Shown here piece by piece: positions 1 through 9,848 of a DNA stretch of 64,000 nt; position 1 is the first letter of the stretch; each line of letters starts with the position of its first letter. Origin of the DNA: Blastobasis lacticolella (Eukaryota; Arthropoda; Insecta; Lepidoptera; Blastobasidae). Under the pieces are notes generated by a model. That model searched no databases. It saw only the letters and a list, made by a program, of their open reading frames with translations, and had not been told where the DNA came from. The stretch covers positions 17,804,001 through 17,868,000 of the forward strand of contig LR990056.1 of the NCBI GenBank assembly GCA_905147135.1, given 5' to 3'. Position numbers and translations under genes: made by a program.

Positions 1-345
1 GCTTGTATAACGGTGTTTGTTCTGAAGAACTGTTTGACATGATGCCTACAGCTACATTCTATCATCGCACCGCTCGCCACCGACAGGGGGTTAATCCACA
101 CACCTTGGCGCCAAATTGGTCGCGAACTGTGCGGTTCCAAAGAAGGTTTTTCCCGCGCACACTGTGGAATGAACTACCTGGAGAGGTTTTCCCTGGAGAG
201 TACAACATGGAGTCTTTCAAGAAAGGGATAGAAAGGTTTTTACGGGGTCGGCAACGCGTGGGTGATGCCCCTGGCATTGCAAACGTCTATAGACTGCGGT
301 GACTGTTTACCATCAGGCAGGCCGTAAGCTTAGTGGTATATAAAA
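1..345 (+). mobile_element. 5'-truncated non-LTR retrotransposon 3' end (tail family A)
   Basis: Positions 3-302 stay open for 99 codons, enter from beyond the window edge and end in a stop just before a short 3' tail (TTTACCATCAGGCAGGCCGT) and an A-rich stretch. The protein has the C-terminal signature of insect CR1/Jockey-type reverse transcriptases: a CSEELFDM segment, an FFPRTLWNELPGEVFPGEYN block, then a basic GRQRVGD tail. The same tail recurs at 24790-25235 (minus), 9100-9215 (plus) and 56490-56620 (minus), which identifies a dispersed family. Only the region after the RT catalytic core is visible, so this is a dead 5'-truncated copy or the end of a longer copy lying outside the window. 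Clade assignment is tentative. Confidence 0.6.
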
Positions 346-900
346 AAAGTTTTCTAGAGACAATAAAAAAAACATTGGATGATTATTCAATTATTGTGTA
401 CTTAATAGTAAGTTTTGTTCAATACGGAAACCCAAAAAAGGAATTTAGAAAATATTTTCATCCGTAACATAAAGCCTGAATCGACATAACATTGTGTCAG
501 GAAAAAAAAATGGCGACGCAAGTAAGTTTCATCGTTACATCTCTGCCGGAAATCAGAAAAATGTCCTCAAAAGACTTGAGCGAGGATGTTGAAATGACAA
601 AACGTAATCTGGTCACTGGGGACCGCCCGGGGGCCCCGACTGCCCTCGACTTCAATAAGATAAATCTACGGGAAAAACAGAGAGTGCCTTTTCTAATATT
701 TCTATAGGTGTCCAAAGGATGTGTTCGTTTCACAGTCTAGCGTTTATTGCGCACACTTTTGCTTTGTAAGATCATCATGAAAGAAATGTCACCCATATTA
801 ACGAACAATATTTGTATAAGTAGCGGTTATATGCGTTCTCACAGAGCTCGTCGCTTAAATGAGCATAAATACGGCTATAAGATTGGTCAATTTCGTTTAT
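346..900. other. AT-rich spacer, nothing recognised
   Basis: Open frames are short and have no recognisable domain. No repeat shared with other parts of the window was noticed. Confidence 0.4.
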
Positions 901-904
901 TTTG

Positions 905-955
905 AAGGACGCATAGTGCCACTCAAGTATTGTCAGTTAGAACCTTACCGTTTGT
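905..955 (+). repeat. Dispersed repeat, TTGTCAGTTRGAACC family fragment
   Basis: The stretch GACGCATAGTGCCACTCAAG followed by a TTGTCAGTTAGAACC block is shared with 4455-4560 (plus) and, inverted, with 6690-6815. It is a short interspersed element fragment of unknown class. Confidence 0.4.
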
Positions 956-1281
956 ATTGGTAGTTGATGTTACCTTATGTTTATAATCAGAAAAGTTACT
1001 ACGACCACATAATAACTTTTCTAAAAATGGGTGTAAATGACAACAAACTCTGTAAGATCTGTCTAAACAAATAACATTTTTACTGCCTAGAGAGGCACAC
1101 CGTCGTCCGAACATCTGTAAGCTTAGGAGAGTGGATGCGGTGCCGGCCTTCGAGGTACTAGTGGACATGCCTTTTGAAAAACCCCATATTGTAAAGCAGA
1201 GGCAAGACCTTGGGGAGAGAGTCCATTCTACATATTGCTCGTGCGTGGAAAAAAAGGATCGTGATACTCGTAAGTAAGTTG

Positions 1282-1410
1282 GATGCCATAGGTCGACAAC
1301 TTAACTGGTGTATCGCCTGCGGTATGAGGGGAGCAGAATGGGTGACGTCATGTGACGTTTCGGGGCTTAATGCGTGGGTGCGGGGCAGGGAGCACAAGGG
1401 ACGTTTCTCA
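1282..1410 (+). repeat. Dispersed repeat, copy 1 of an inverted pair
   Basis: The blocks TGGTGTATCGCCTGCGGTA and GTGCGGGGCAGGGAGCA occur here and, inverted and diverged, at 2240-2370. No protein-coding signature was recognised; the 153-codon open frame across it is explained by high GC and is not supported as a gene. Confidence 0.45.
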
Positions 1411-1675
1411 GTGCGCCCGCGGACTCCGCACAGCGCAGATGGTTGTTTTACTACGGACTCTCGTAACAACGCACACGAGGTTAATTTACTATTGATAAAT
1501 CCTGAGATGGAGACTCGAAAATGTTATGCTAAAAAATTAATAGAAGCAGAGGGATTTCCAAAGTGTGCGCCGTGGAGAGGAAGGAGGGGCACTGTGAGGC
1601 GCACCCTCGTCCTGTCTCGTCTCGAAACTAAACTTCGCTGTTCATTTGTACATATTAAATCGCCATCATAACAGC

Positions 1676-1750
1676 TGTAAGATGCCCACTGCTGGGCATA
1701 GGCATCCCCCAGAGATCTCCACAAAGGGTATTGCCCATTTTTTATTAAAA
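1676..1750 (-). repeat. Fragment of a lepidopteran RTE/SINE-like 3' region
   Basis: The minus strand carries GCCTATGCCCAGCAGTGGGC, which I recognise as a common 3' segment of lepidopteran RTE-like and SINE-like repeats. Only a short piece remains and no tail is visible. Confidence 0.35.
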
Positions 1751-1804
1751 TTAAAAATCGAGGTTTAGTTTTAAAAGCCATTGGCAACATTAGGTTTCTC
1801 GTCT

Positions 1805-2155
1805 CTTTTTTTTTATGTCATACGGTAGGCAAACAGGCAAGCGGGCCACCTGATGGAAAGTGGTCACCACTGTGCCTATAGACATTAGCGATACCGAAAC
1901 TATCGCCAATGCGTTGCCCACCTCTATAACACGTTACTCTAGCAGCAAAAAGGCAAATATCCCTCCACTGCCAAAGCCACGGTTCCCCAAATTCCCACCC
2001 CATGGAGCTCTGGAAACCTTACTCACCGGCAGAAACACAATACTATTTAAAATAGTATTGTTTAGCTGCGGTATTCTGTAAGGTGGAGGTACTTCCCCAG
2101 TCGGGCGGCTTCAATTCGAACGGGATACCCCGCTATGCCCTACCTCTCTCGGGAT
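1805..2155 (-). mobile_element. Short non-LTR/SINE-like element (tail family B), minus copy
   Basis: The same roughly 320-bp unit lies in opposite orientation at 9262-9580. The two share a GGTAGGGCAT head, a TGGGGAAGTACCTCCACCTT block, a TAGTATTGTTT segment, and the family B tail that ends with a CATCAGGTGGCCCGCTTGCC block. Read on the minus strand the copy ends in an A-run (T-run at 1806-1813 on plus), as expected for target-primed retrotransposition. Confidence 0.6.
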
Positions 2156-2239
2156 ATTATACTGAATCTTGGGACGAGTTCGGGCATAATCTAGTGTGCA
2201 TTCTTTTTCCGAGGAATGTCATTAACTGACGTTTCGCGG

Positions 2240-2370
2240 AAGAAAATGCTCACTGCCCCGCGCCCCGCACCCCCGCGTTCATACACGAATAATCACCCTC
2301 CCACCTACCTCTTGTACCGCAGGCGATATACCAGTTGTCGACCTACAGATGATGTGGATGAATTCTATGC
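2240..2370 (-). repeat. Dispersed repeat, copy 2 of an inverted pair
   Basis: Inverted partner of 1282-1410, recognisable by GGTATATCGCCTGCGGTAC on the minus strand and the GTGCGGGGCGCGGGGCAG block. Somewhat diverged. Confidence 0.45.
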
Positions 2371-2468
2371 CATCGTCGGATAGTCTTCTTCTTATCGAGT
2401 CGGTGGACTTAACTCCCGCTTACACTTTGTTCGCCCAGTATTCTGGGACGCATACAGCATTCAAATAA

Positions 2469-2547
2469 TGCGGTGGCGGAAAAGTGACGGTGCCACGTTC
2501 CGAAGAACTGTTTAACTTGGTGCTACCGTCACTTTTCCACCACCGCA
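2469..2547. repeat. 23-nt inverted repeat inside an RT-tail remnant
   Basis: The left arm at 2469-2491 and the right arm at 2525-2547 are inverted copies of a TGCGGTGG...GTGACGGT sequence with one or two mismatches, around a 33-nt loop. The right side read on plus resembles the SEELFD...FHHRT segment of family A reverse transcriptase tails, so this is probably a local inverted duplication of a decayed fragment. Confidence 0.5.
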
Positions 2548-2579
2548 CCCTTCGACGATAGGACAGATTTCATCCACAC

Positions 2580-3500
2580 CATCTAGATGCCTGGCATCCA
2601 CCGAGAGAACGTCTCTTCGATGGATTAAGGGACTAAGACCATCTGTAAAAAGAAGATTATTGACAAAAAGAATAGCCCTACATTTGACTGCGTATTGTAC
2701 TACTCGGATTATTGAAATTGAAAAACAACAGGATTCTATTTTTTCTTTAATATACCTATCGACTACATAGACCTATAATAGACCGCTATGAGCGACAGTT
2801 ACCTGTCCACCAGGCAAATTCTTTGATCTACATCATACATCTTATCAGAAGGATTACACAAAAAAGCCCACAAAAGATCAGCAACATAACGCCCATACGG
2901 TATTACAAGTACGCGTTCACACAAAAGATTTCGCATTAACGGCGAGCGCTCACAGCGTTAAGTGTCACCAGTGAAAGGGTGAATTGGGGATAAATGGTTA
3001 CAAAGCGGAAAATATTTTTATTGAAAGCGTGTCGCGGGACGTCACGGTGGCGCGTGACGCGGGCTGATAACCCGCTGACGGGAAGGGAAGCGGCGTTATG
3101 TACGGCTGGTAATGGTTGCCTAGGACGGCGGTGTTGGTAATATAAAAAAATATCAGTCAAGATTTTTATCTGCCACTGGTGTTGGTGAACGAATATGAGT
3201 TTGCGTCCAATATTTGTGATAATATTTGTGAGAGGAAATTGTTTCACATTACTGCAAAGATTAACTCTTTATGACGTCGAAGACAGCCCTCAAGGTGGTT
3301 CAAATGGATCGCTTACGATCTATGGTGTACAGATTTCAAGTGTGTCACGTGTTATAGAGACAGTATAGAAAAGACAACGTTGTGACGAAGTATAGGATTT
3401 CTAAAGGTTTTTTACATCAAGCGAGCGAAATGCAATGTAAGAGCATTTATTTACTTGGTATAAACACGCAGACCATTCGGTCGTTGCTCGTTGCCATAGT
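2580..3500. other. Intergenic stretch, nothing recognised
   Basis: Short open frames only and no recognisable repeat. The region abuts the CpG-rich foldback element. Confidence 0.35.
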
Positions 3501-3503
3501 TTT

Positions 3504-3705
3504 AAGGCCTTGCCACATACAAAGCTCGGCGCGAGCGCGGCGCGTTATTTGCTAGGCAACCATCGCGCGGCGCGATAGTTGCTAGGCAACCATCGCGCCG
3601 CGCGATGGTTGCCTAGCAAATAACGCGCCGCGCGATGGTTGCCTAGCAAATATCGCACCGCGCTCACGCCGCGCTCGCGCCGAGCTTTGTATGTGGCAAG
3701 GCCTT
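3504..3705. mobile_element. CpG-rich foldback (palindromic MITE-like) element
   Basis: The element opens with AAGGCCTTGCCACATACAAA followed by GCTCGGCGCGAGCGCGGCG and closes with the reverse complement, ending TTTGTATGTGGCAAGGCCTT. The arms are about 38 bp. Between them are alternating inverted copies of a TTGCTAGGCAACCATCGCGC motif, so almost the whole 202 bp can fold. No coding capacity is present. No clean target duplication could be assigned because the terminal AAGGCCTT is itself palindromic. Confidence 0.75.
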
Positions 3706-4059
3706 TATACACTTAAAAATTTCCCAACCTTGAAACTACCGATTATCCTTAAATCGTGCCGCTACATACTTGTAAAATAGCTATCAGTATCACACAGCTT
3801 TGATGTCGCCGCTACCGAGTGACGCGACACGCTTAGGCTAACGTTGACGTGACATCCTTCTGACGGAGGATCGTCGCCTCAATATTGGTTTTATAATGCA
3901 ATTTCGGCCCGTTTCACACTGTCACGTCAAGAAGATTTGCCCGCGTTGCCCCTTTTGAAGAGTGAAGGAAAAAATGTGCTTACTTTAAGTTTTGGTGGGA
4001 GTTGAATTGAAGTCTATTGAGAAACGAATGTTAATATTTAAGTGAAGTGAAGAAGTTTT

Positions 4060-4120
4060 TCAGAAATGTGTATCTGTGGCTTTGTGTATCTGTCTGTGGC
4101 ATCGTAGCTCCTAAACTTGT
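4060..4120 (+). repeat. Dispersed repeat family H fragment
   Basis: GTCTGTGGCATCGTAGCTCC is the hallmark of a repeat found again at 25490-25640 and 55085-55260 (plus) and, inverted, at 8520-8620, 56335-56430 and 60195-60265. Class unknown; MITE-like or Helitron-derived are both possible. Confidence 0.45.
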
Positions 4121-4375
4121 TTAATTGCCGCAAGGGTTCGAGAGAACGTTTCTTGCTCGTACGATTTGGATGTGGAATGAGCTCCCAGCCACAGTGTTTC
4201 CTTTGGACTATGACATGGTATCGTTCAAGAGGTATATTAGAGGTCTCTTCAGAGGCGGGCAACGCATTGGTGACTCCCCTGGTGTTGCTGATGTCCATAG
4301 GCGGCGGTGACTACTTACCATCAGGTGGCCCGCTTGCCTGTTTGTCTGCCGTATAACGGTATAACATAAAAATAA
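4117..4375 (+). mobile_element. 5'-truncated non-LTR 3' end (tail family B)
   Basis: Positions 4125-4310 encode 61 residues of reverse transcriptase C-terminus: RTIWMWNELPATVFPLDYD, then FKRYIRGLFRGGQR and a GDSPGVADVHRRR end. The stop is followed by a 3' tail with CATCAGGTGGCCCGCTTGCC. Copies or tails of this family also lie at 1805-1930, 7510-7660, 9470-9580, 21185-21265 and 58440-58660. The RT catalytic core is absent, so the copy is dead. The ATG at 4125 is incidental, because the real protein would start far upstream. Confidence 0.6.
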
Positions 4376-4454
4376 ATTAAATTAGCTCGGTAATTCAGAA
4401 AATATATAAGTTTAATCAAACTTGGTCGGGGGTCATCCGACTTTTCCTGTCGGT

Positions 4455-4560
4455 GTGGCTATGACAGACGTATAGTGCCGCTCAACTATGACCACTCAAA
4501 TATTGTCAGTTGGAACCCTGTTCTTTTACACGCACTGTGAGAACCCATAGTAACGTTCCT
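4455..4560 (+). repeat. Dispersed repeat, TTGTCAGTTGGAACC family
   Basis: Best plus-strand copy of the family also seen at 905-955 and inverted at 6690-6815. It continues into CGCACTGTGAGAACCCATAG, which recurs diverged near 61890-61930. Confidence 0.45.
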
Positions 4561-4603
4561 GAATATGGTTGTTAAATTCATCACAGTTCATAACAGTCTT
4601 TGC

Positions 4604-4692
4604 CTCGAAAACATTAGTCGCCTTGTACGACGCCCGCGAGTGTAAGGAGTTGGTACTATTCTACTCTGCCGGACACCACACGGCCAACTACT
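4604..4692 (-). repeat. Short fragment of an RTE/SINE-like repeat
   Basis: On the minus strand this matches the start of the units at 18095-18365 and 39925-40145: a GTGTGGTGTCCGGCAGAGTA block, then the sequence around GTCGTACAAGGCGACTAATG. Only the first 90 bp remain. Confidence 0.55.
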
Positions 4693-4984
4693 AGGGTGGT
4701 ACAATTATTCGTTACAATTAAATACAGATAGTTGGGGTGGATATTAACTTCCTCTCTAACTCCGACAGAAAGGTACTTAAAGCCGCCCAAGCGATATCCA
4801 AACTAATAACACCGCACATAGAAACTTTTACCCATACTTTAACAAATTATCATAACCGTTCGGTCACTAGTTGGGCAGTTTTGACATCGAGATAAGTATC
4901 TCATGGCATTTACGGCTCACTATGTGCTAAAATTACGTCATTTAGTGTTTATCACGATTTCTGGATGGATGTAATGTTATGCCA

Positions 4985-5085
4985 AGCAGCCCAGCCTGAT
5001 AGCCTGGCCCAGCCTGGCTGCCCAGCTAAGCCTAGCGACTTAGCATAACCCAGCAGCCCAGCCTATCTACCTAAGTCAGCCATCA
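4985..5085. repeat. CAGCC/GCCTG-rich low-complexity stretch
   Basis: About ten imperfect repeats of CCCAGCCTG-like units. No further structure. Confidence 0.5.
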
Positions 5086-5370
5086 TCATCATCATTGTTC
5101 GAGCGGTCAATCCCGGCTTTTGCCAGGGTCCGCTCACCTACCTTGTTTTTCTCCACTGTGCCTGATTTTCGGCATCCTCTCGTCGTAAGCCATCCTTAGT
5201 GGTGAGCATGTTGGCATGCATGTCATACTAGACGACGCCAAGTCATCGCTTCTTGGGCTGACCTTTCCTTTCCGTGCCTGGCGGAGGGGGCATGGCCAGA
5301 CATTTGTTCTCCACATATTTTACCGGTCTTCGCAAGACGTGGCCATACCATCGAAGGCGGCGAATTTAAT
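5086..5370 (-). pseudogene. RTE-like reverse transcriptase C-terminus with (GAT)n tail
   Basis: The minus strand reads LRWYGHVLRRP, then a linker, QPKKR, and after in-frame stops RREDAENQAQWRKTR. This order matches the C-terminal region of insect RTE-type reverse transcriptases (RYGHV...GRPKKRW...EDAxDRxxWRR). The fragment is followed on its 3' side by an (ATC)n run at 5086-5098 on plus, equal to (GAT)n in its own orientation and typical of RTE 3' tails. In-frame stops and a missing catalytic core make it a dead remnant. Confidence 0.6.
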
Positions 5371-6000
5371 TACTCTTGCAACTTATCTGCGATGTCATGG
5401 ACCCCAAGGCTACCTCGAATGTGGGCGTTTCGAACGCGATCAAATACAAAATAAATACCTAACTGTATTATGTACTGACCTCACTCTGTATTTCACTCAA
5501 ACATTTCACCACCCACAAAGTAATGGCGCATCCTTCATTACTCGGAAGGAAACAGCCGCGAACAAAACGGACTCAAATTGAATAACTCAGGCCGGTCGAC
5601 TTCGTAAAGGCACTCGATAAACATTATAAAATCACAGCACCGGAGAGGGAATTGTCCCGGGTTTTCCAGGGGAATATTCACCCGGGAGCGCCTTTGTCTC
5701 GCGCGTCTACGGCGACGGGAAACAATTTTATTATTCATTTTTAACGTTAAATTTATCGATATTCCATGCCTCTGCAGCAGACTGCTCGGCACTCGGTGAT
5801 AAGATAAGCTTCTAAACGGGACATCATTACCCGATTGCGCTACGCAAAAGAGGTTGTGGTTAACAGCTTAAGTATGTATGTATGTTTGTTCCTTTGTGAG
5901 ACTCTAGAGGCCAAATGCTTGAGCTGATTTTGATGGTTCACTGATGTGGATGATCACGATGTGGGTTGTGTCGCGCAGTCGGGTAAAAATAACAAACAAA
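5371..6000. other. Intergenic stretch, nothing recognised
   Basis: No recognisable protein domain or window-internal repeat. Confidence 0.35.
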
Positions 6001-6004
6001 GGGA

Positions 6005-6395
6005 TTGTTATAAGTAAATAGGTAGTAAGTTGCACAGCAGCAATAAGCAGGTTGCACTTCGGAGAGTGTGCGAAGCAGTTGCACGACCTCATTCCGCCGG
6101 CCCCTTTCCGCCATCGGGAGACGCGATCCGGGCGAGCGCTTCATCCTTATGTCGTGGATCTTCCAACTATCCGCACGAGCCGCTTTGGCTCGACTTTTAT
6201 AATGCGTACGGCTAAGGAGTGGAATGCGTTGCCTGCGAGTGTGTTCCCTGATCAATATAATCTGGATGCCTTCAAGGCTAGAGTGAATAGGCTGTTCCTA
6301 GACAGGCATGCTCCATCATAGACCGCATCGTCACTTACCACCAGGTGAGGTGGCGGTCAAATGCCTGGCTAGTAGAGTAATAAAAAAAAAAAAAA
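6005..6395 (+). mobile_element. 5'-truncated non-LTR 3' end (tail family C) with poly-A
   Basis: Positions 6052-6321 are an 89-codon frame, open a little further upstream, with the C-terminal layout of an insect reverse transcriptase: [20 protein letters not shown], later [37 protein letters not shown] and a HAPS end. The 3' tail CACTTACCACCAGGTGAGGT leads to an A-run at about 6382-6399. Other copies of this family are at 23815-24115 and 25390-25475 (minus). The intact tail frame and A-run suggest a moderately recent 5'-truncated insertion. Confidence 0.65.
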
Positions 6396-6689
6396 AAAGA
6401 GTAAGTAAGAAAAAACTTTTTATTGCACACATATTACAAGATAATAGAGGTATTATAGAAGTAGGTAGGTACCTATATAATGCAAATTTTACTATGATTA
6501 TAACTTGAAAGCAGGTGGGACCCATTTTTGTATTCGTGCTGGTACTCATGAGAGTTCTCCGCGTCCCTCCCCCATTAGACCGTAGGGTGCCTTTTACCTG
6601 TTAAAAAATTGTTTAATAAACCTAATCGTTTCGGAAATTACTTATGTGATTTCATTATCTTCAGTTTGGCCAAGTTAAGTGGGACTTGT

Positions 6690-6815
6690 GTTGATACCCG
6701 TATTCAGAAACTTTACTATTAAATTTCACAGTGCGTGCGACCGCACAGGGTTCCAACTGGCAATACTGTAGTGGCGATCGGCACTACGCGTCGTCCGTCA
6801 AAATAAACGCTATTG
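6690..6815 (-). repeat. Dispersed repeat, TTGTCAGTTGGAACC family, minus copy
   Basis: Inverted relative to 4455-4560: CACAGTGCGTGCGACCGCAC, then AGGGTTCCAACTGGCAATAC and GTCCGTCAAAATAAACGC. This is the longest copy. Confidence 0.45.
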
Positions 6816-6819
6816 ACAG

Positions 6820-7500
6820 AATTCCCTTCCCTTGCATATATTATCTCAATGAACATGAGCTTTCTCAACTTGCCTTATAACATGGCGTCGAGAACCATCT
6901 GGCGAGGTCCCAGCGGTGCTTCTATAGACCAGTAACCCCAGCGCAGTTTAAACTGCAGTAACTCAAGTTTACAACTTCTAATGCATTCTGCAGCCTGGCG
7001 AGCTCGCAAGTTAAATTGACGGTATAAATTGTAAATGGCCCAGCTTTGACACACGCCTAGTTAGGCGAGGACCTTTGACTCGTATGCAGCTGTATGGAAA
7101 TGGTTACGGGGGTAAGGGTTGTGCCATACCTGAGAATAACGGCAATGAAACCTAAAACTAAGTAAGTCTTAATCTAACACCTAAATCGATGTCCTCAATA
7201 TCGCTGCCACTGGATAGAGTCCCCATAGGGCTGGCTGCATTCCCCCGCTCAATGGCAATCGATATACGTTGGCCGAGGAATGTGCCAGCCTGTGGCAGTC
7301 TTAACCTTAGCATTTTGATTATAAGTAGTGTTTTATCAAAACTGATAAAGTATTTTCTTGGCCTGACTGTACATAACGTTATTTACGTTGTTGTTACGTT
7401 GACTGTAGATAACATTTATTACTTTGCCTGTTATTCGCTATGTATTTCCTGTGCACAATAAACTGTAAAATAAATAAAATTACGTAAATAAGGGCCATTC
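6820..7500. other. Intergenic stretch, nothing recognised
   Basis: A 90-codon frame at 7189-7461 has no recognisable domain and no supporting context. Confidence 0.35.
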
Positions 7501-7509
7501 CATAACTTT

Positions 7510-7660
7510 GTTACTGTTTTTTTTTATGTTCTCTGGCAGACAAACAGGCATGCGGGCTACCTGATGGAAAGAGGTCACCGCCGCCTACGGACATTAGCAA
7601 CACCAGGGGAGTCACCAATGCGTTGCCCACCTCTCTCTCTCATTTGTAACTCCCTCACGC
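7510..7660 (-). mobile_element. Non-LTR 3' tail (family B), minus
   Basis: On the minus strand GTGGGCAACGCATTGGTGAC leads into the CTGGTGTTGCTAATGTCCGT block and the CAGGTAGCCCGCATGCCTGT tail, followed by an A-run (T-run at 7518-7525 on plus). Only the last few codons and the 3' untranslated end remain. Confidence 0.55.
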
Positions 7661-7694
7661 AAAAAGGATCTTTAAAGATTGAAAATGTACAAAC

Positions 7695-7880
7695 TAGCCA
7701 CTTTTTTTTATTCTAGTTCCGTGACCAACGAGCCAACTAGATGGTAAGCGGTAACTGTCGCCCATAATATCTACGATTCATGCATTTGGGTTGCAGGCAA
7801 CATAAATACAGAACCGCAGGTGCGTTGTAACAATGAAGACTAAGATGAAATCCCTCATGCCTGTAATTGCGCTGGCTACC
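7695..7880 (-). repeat. Dispersed repeat family E, copy 1
   Basis: Shares GATGGTAAGCGGTAACTGTC, TATCTACGATTCATGCATTT and CAGAACCGCAGGTGCGTTGT with 22262-22456 in the same orientation. The T-run beside it suggests a retrotransposed 3' end read from the minus strand. Confidence 0.5.
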
Positions 7881-7899
7881 TTATCCAATAAAATAGAAA

Positions 7900-8510
7900 G
7901 ATATTTATTAATTTTCAATTAAGAAAGATTACAGTTATTTCTGTTCTTACTCACGAGATGTTTTTGGTGGGGTAAAGCCTTAATAGTGAAGCTGCAGTCG
8001 AGGTGTAGTTTAGTTTGTTGTGAATTAAATAGCTTGCCTCTTCATTCGTACGTCGCACTTAAGTAAGGTAAGTTTAAAGTACCAGGTTTAACCTGATATA
8101 CATTTTATTACATGCTAAATTTTCGTTAGGATTTCATGTATGAACTGGGTGTTTCAGCAACTTCGTCTAAGTAGTTTCATTGAAATTTTAAATTGAGTCT
8201 TATTATTATTATTTATTTAATACTTTATGCACAAAATAGTACAAAGGTGGACTTATAGCGTTTGACAAGAAAACGCTGGAAAACCCTCGACTAAGTACAC
8301 AGATACTAAAATATTAATTAAGTACACTACTACATTGATTTTATAGAAGAAAAACTAAGAACCGTCTCGATTACTTTATTTTTTAATTATTTGTTTCGCA
8401 GTTTAACGACAGTTTAATTACATTTAAAATATTTTCAAGTTGTACTGCCAATAAGTAAACTGCAATTTATAATTTAGGACTTAATGTAGCTCATATTTAC
8501 CTATTAAACT
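7900..8510. other. AT-rich spacer, nothing recognised
   Basis: No open frame or repeat worth reporting. Confidence 0.35.
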
Positions 8511-8519
8511 GGCTTTCTA

Positions 8520-8660
8520 ATCAAGAAACCCGCATCGAAATTGATCCATCCGGTTAACAGCTACGATTCCACAGACAGACACACCCATACGTTACATCAT
8601 ACACACTTAAAACACCCACCACCCCTCTTTTTTCAGAAGTTAAAAGGTTATCTAAACAAA
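8520..8660 (-). repeat. Dispersed repeat family H, minus
   Basis: Contains GCATCGAAATTGATCCATCC and GATTCCACAGACAGACACAC, the reverse of the family hallmark at 4060-4120 and 55085-55260. Confidence 0.45.
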
Positions 8661-9099
8661 CGAAACTTAACACCGCCCAAAAATGGCGAATACAGCAAAG
8701 TTTTCAAGAATATCAAAAGCATTTGTATTAAAGATTCCGGGAGGTCGCTTTGTTCGCTTACCGAGTGAACTGCCCAATAAAAACCCAGCGGCGATTAATT
8801 CAGATCTCAGAGTAGCTGGGGCCCAAATCTGCTAATTTTATTTTATTCATATGCTGTTTATACAATTATCTATTAGTAGATTTTCGTCCGCAACTCCGCC
8901 TGCGTGGTCTGTTGCTCTTGTATCATGCGAGCTTGCGAGTGGAGGGAAATAAAAACCTATATCTGTCCAAAGGTGCTTTACTATCTCCATACCGAATATC
9001 ATCAAAATCGGTGAAAACGAACAGATAGCTAGAGTTACTTTCACATTAATCGTCATCAAATCAGCCGGAAGGCACTGCAGGCACTGGTTTATAACTTGA

Positions 9100-9220
9100 A
9101 AACCATTTATCTTAAATTGGTGATGGCCCTGGTATTACAATATCCATAGGCTGCGGTGACTGCTTACCATCAGGCAGGCCGCAAGCTTGTTTGCCACATT
9201 AGTGGTATAAAAAAAAAATG
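9100..9220 (+). mobile_element. Non-LTR 3' tail (family A)
   Basis: GGTGATGGCCCTGGTATTAC, then ATAGGCTGCGGTGACTGCTT, ACCATCAGGCAGGCCGCAAG and an A-run at 9211-9218. Only the final codons and tail of the family are present. Confidence 0.55.
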
Positions 9221-9261
9221 TAGCAGAATATCAAAAACGTGTCAAACTTTCATTGAGATCC

Positions 9262-9580
9262 AAGAAAGGTAGGGCATTCGAATTGGAGCCGTTCGACTGG
9301 GGAAGTACCTCCACCTTACAGAATACCGCAGCGAAACAATACTCTTTTAAATAGTATTGTGTTTCTGCCGATGAGTAAGGTTTCCAGTGCTCCATGGGCT
9401 GAGGATTTGGAGAACTATAGCTTCAGCAGTGGAGGGGCATTTTCCTCTTTGCTGCCAGAGCAACGTGTTATAGAGGTGGGCAACGCATTGGCGATACTGG
9501 CGTGTTACTAATATCTATAGGCAGTGATGACCACTTACTATCAGGTGGCCCGCTTGCCTGTTTGCCTACCGTATGATTCA
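9262..9580 (+). mobile_element. Short non-LTR/SINE-like element (tail family B), plus copy
   Basis: Inverted partner of 1805-2155 with the same order of blocks. It ends with CAGGTGGCCCGCTTGCCTGT and the TTTGCCTACCGTA terminus, then short TCAAAT repeats at 9576-9597. Confidence 0.6.
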
Positions 9581-9848
9581 AATTCAAATTCAAATACTTT
9601 TATTGTGACACACAGGTTGGTATACATATAAATAATATACAGATGTTAGGTGAATACAGAGAGCTCTGTGGTCTGCCCACGGACATACAATAATTCAGAG
9701 CTTTAGGTCATTAAAATAAAATTAAATATATTTACGCACATGTCAAATCATTGTATTTTTTTAATCAATTTTCAAAAAATACAATAATACAAAGTCATCA
9801 ATACAATGTCAAATCTTAATACTAATTTAAACAATATATATATATATG

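Noticed and set aside
1210..1671. 153-codon plus-strand frame
   Set aside because: It overlaps a dispersed repeat, has no recognisable domain and sits in a GC-rich patch where stops are rare.
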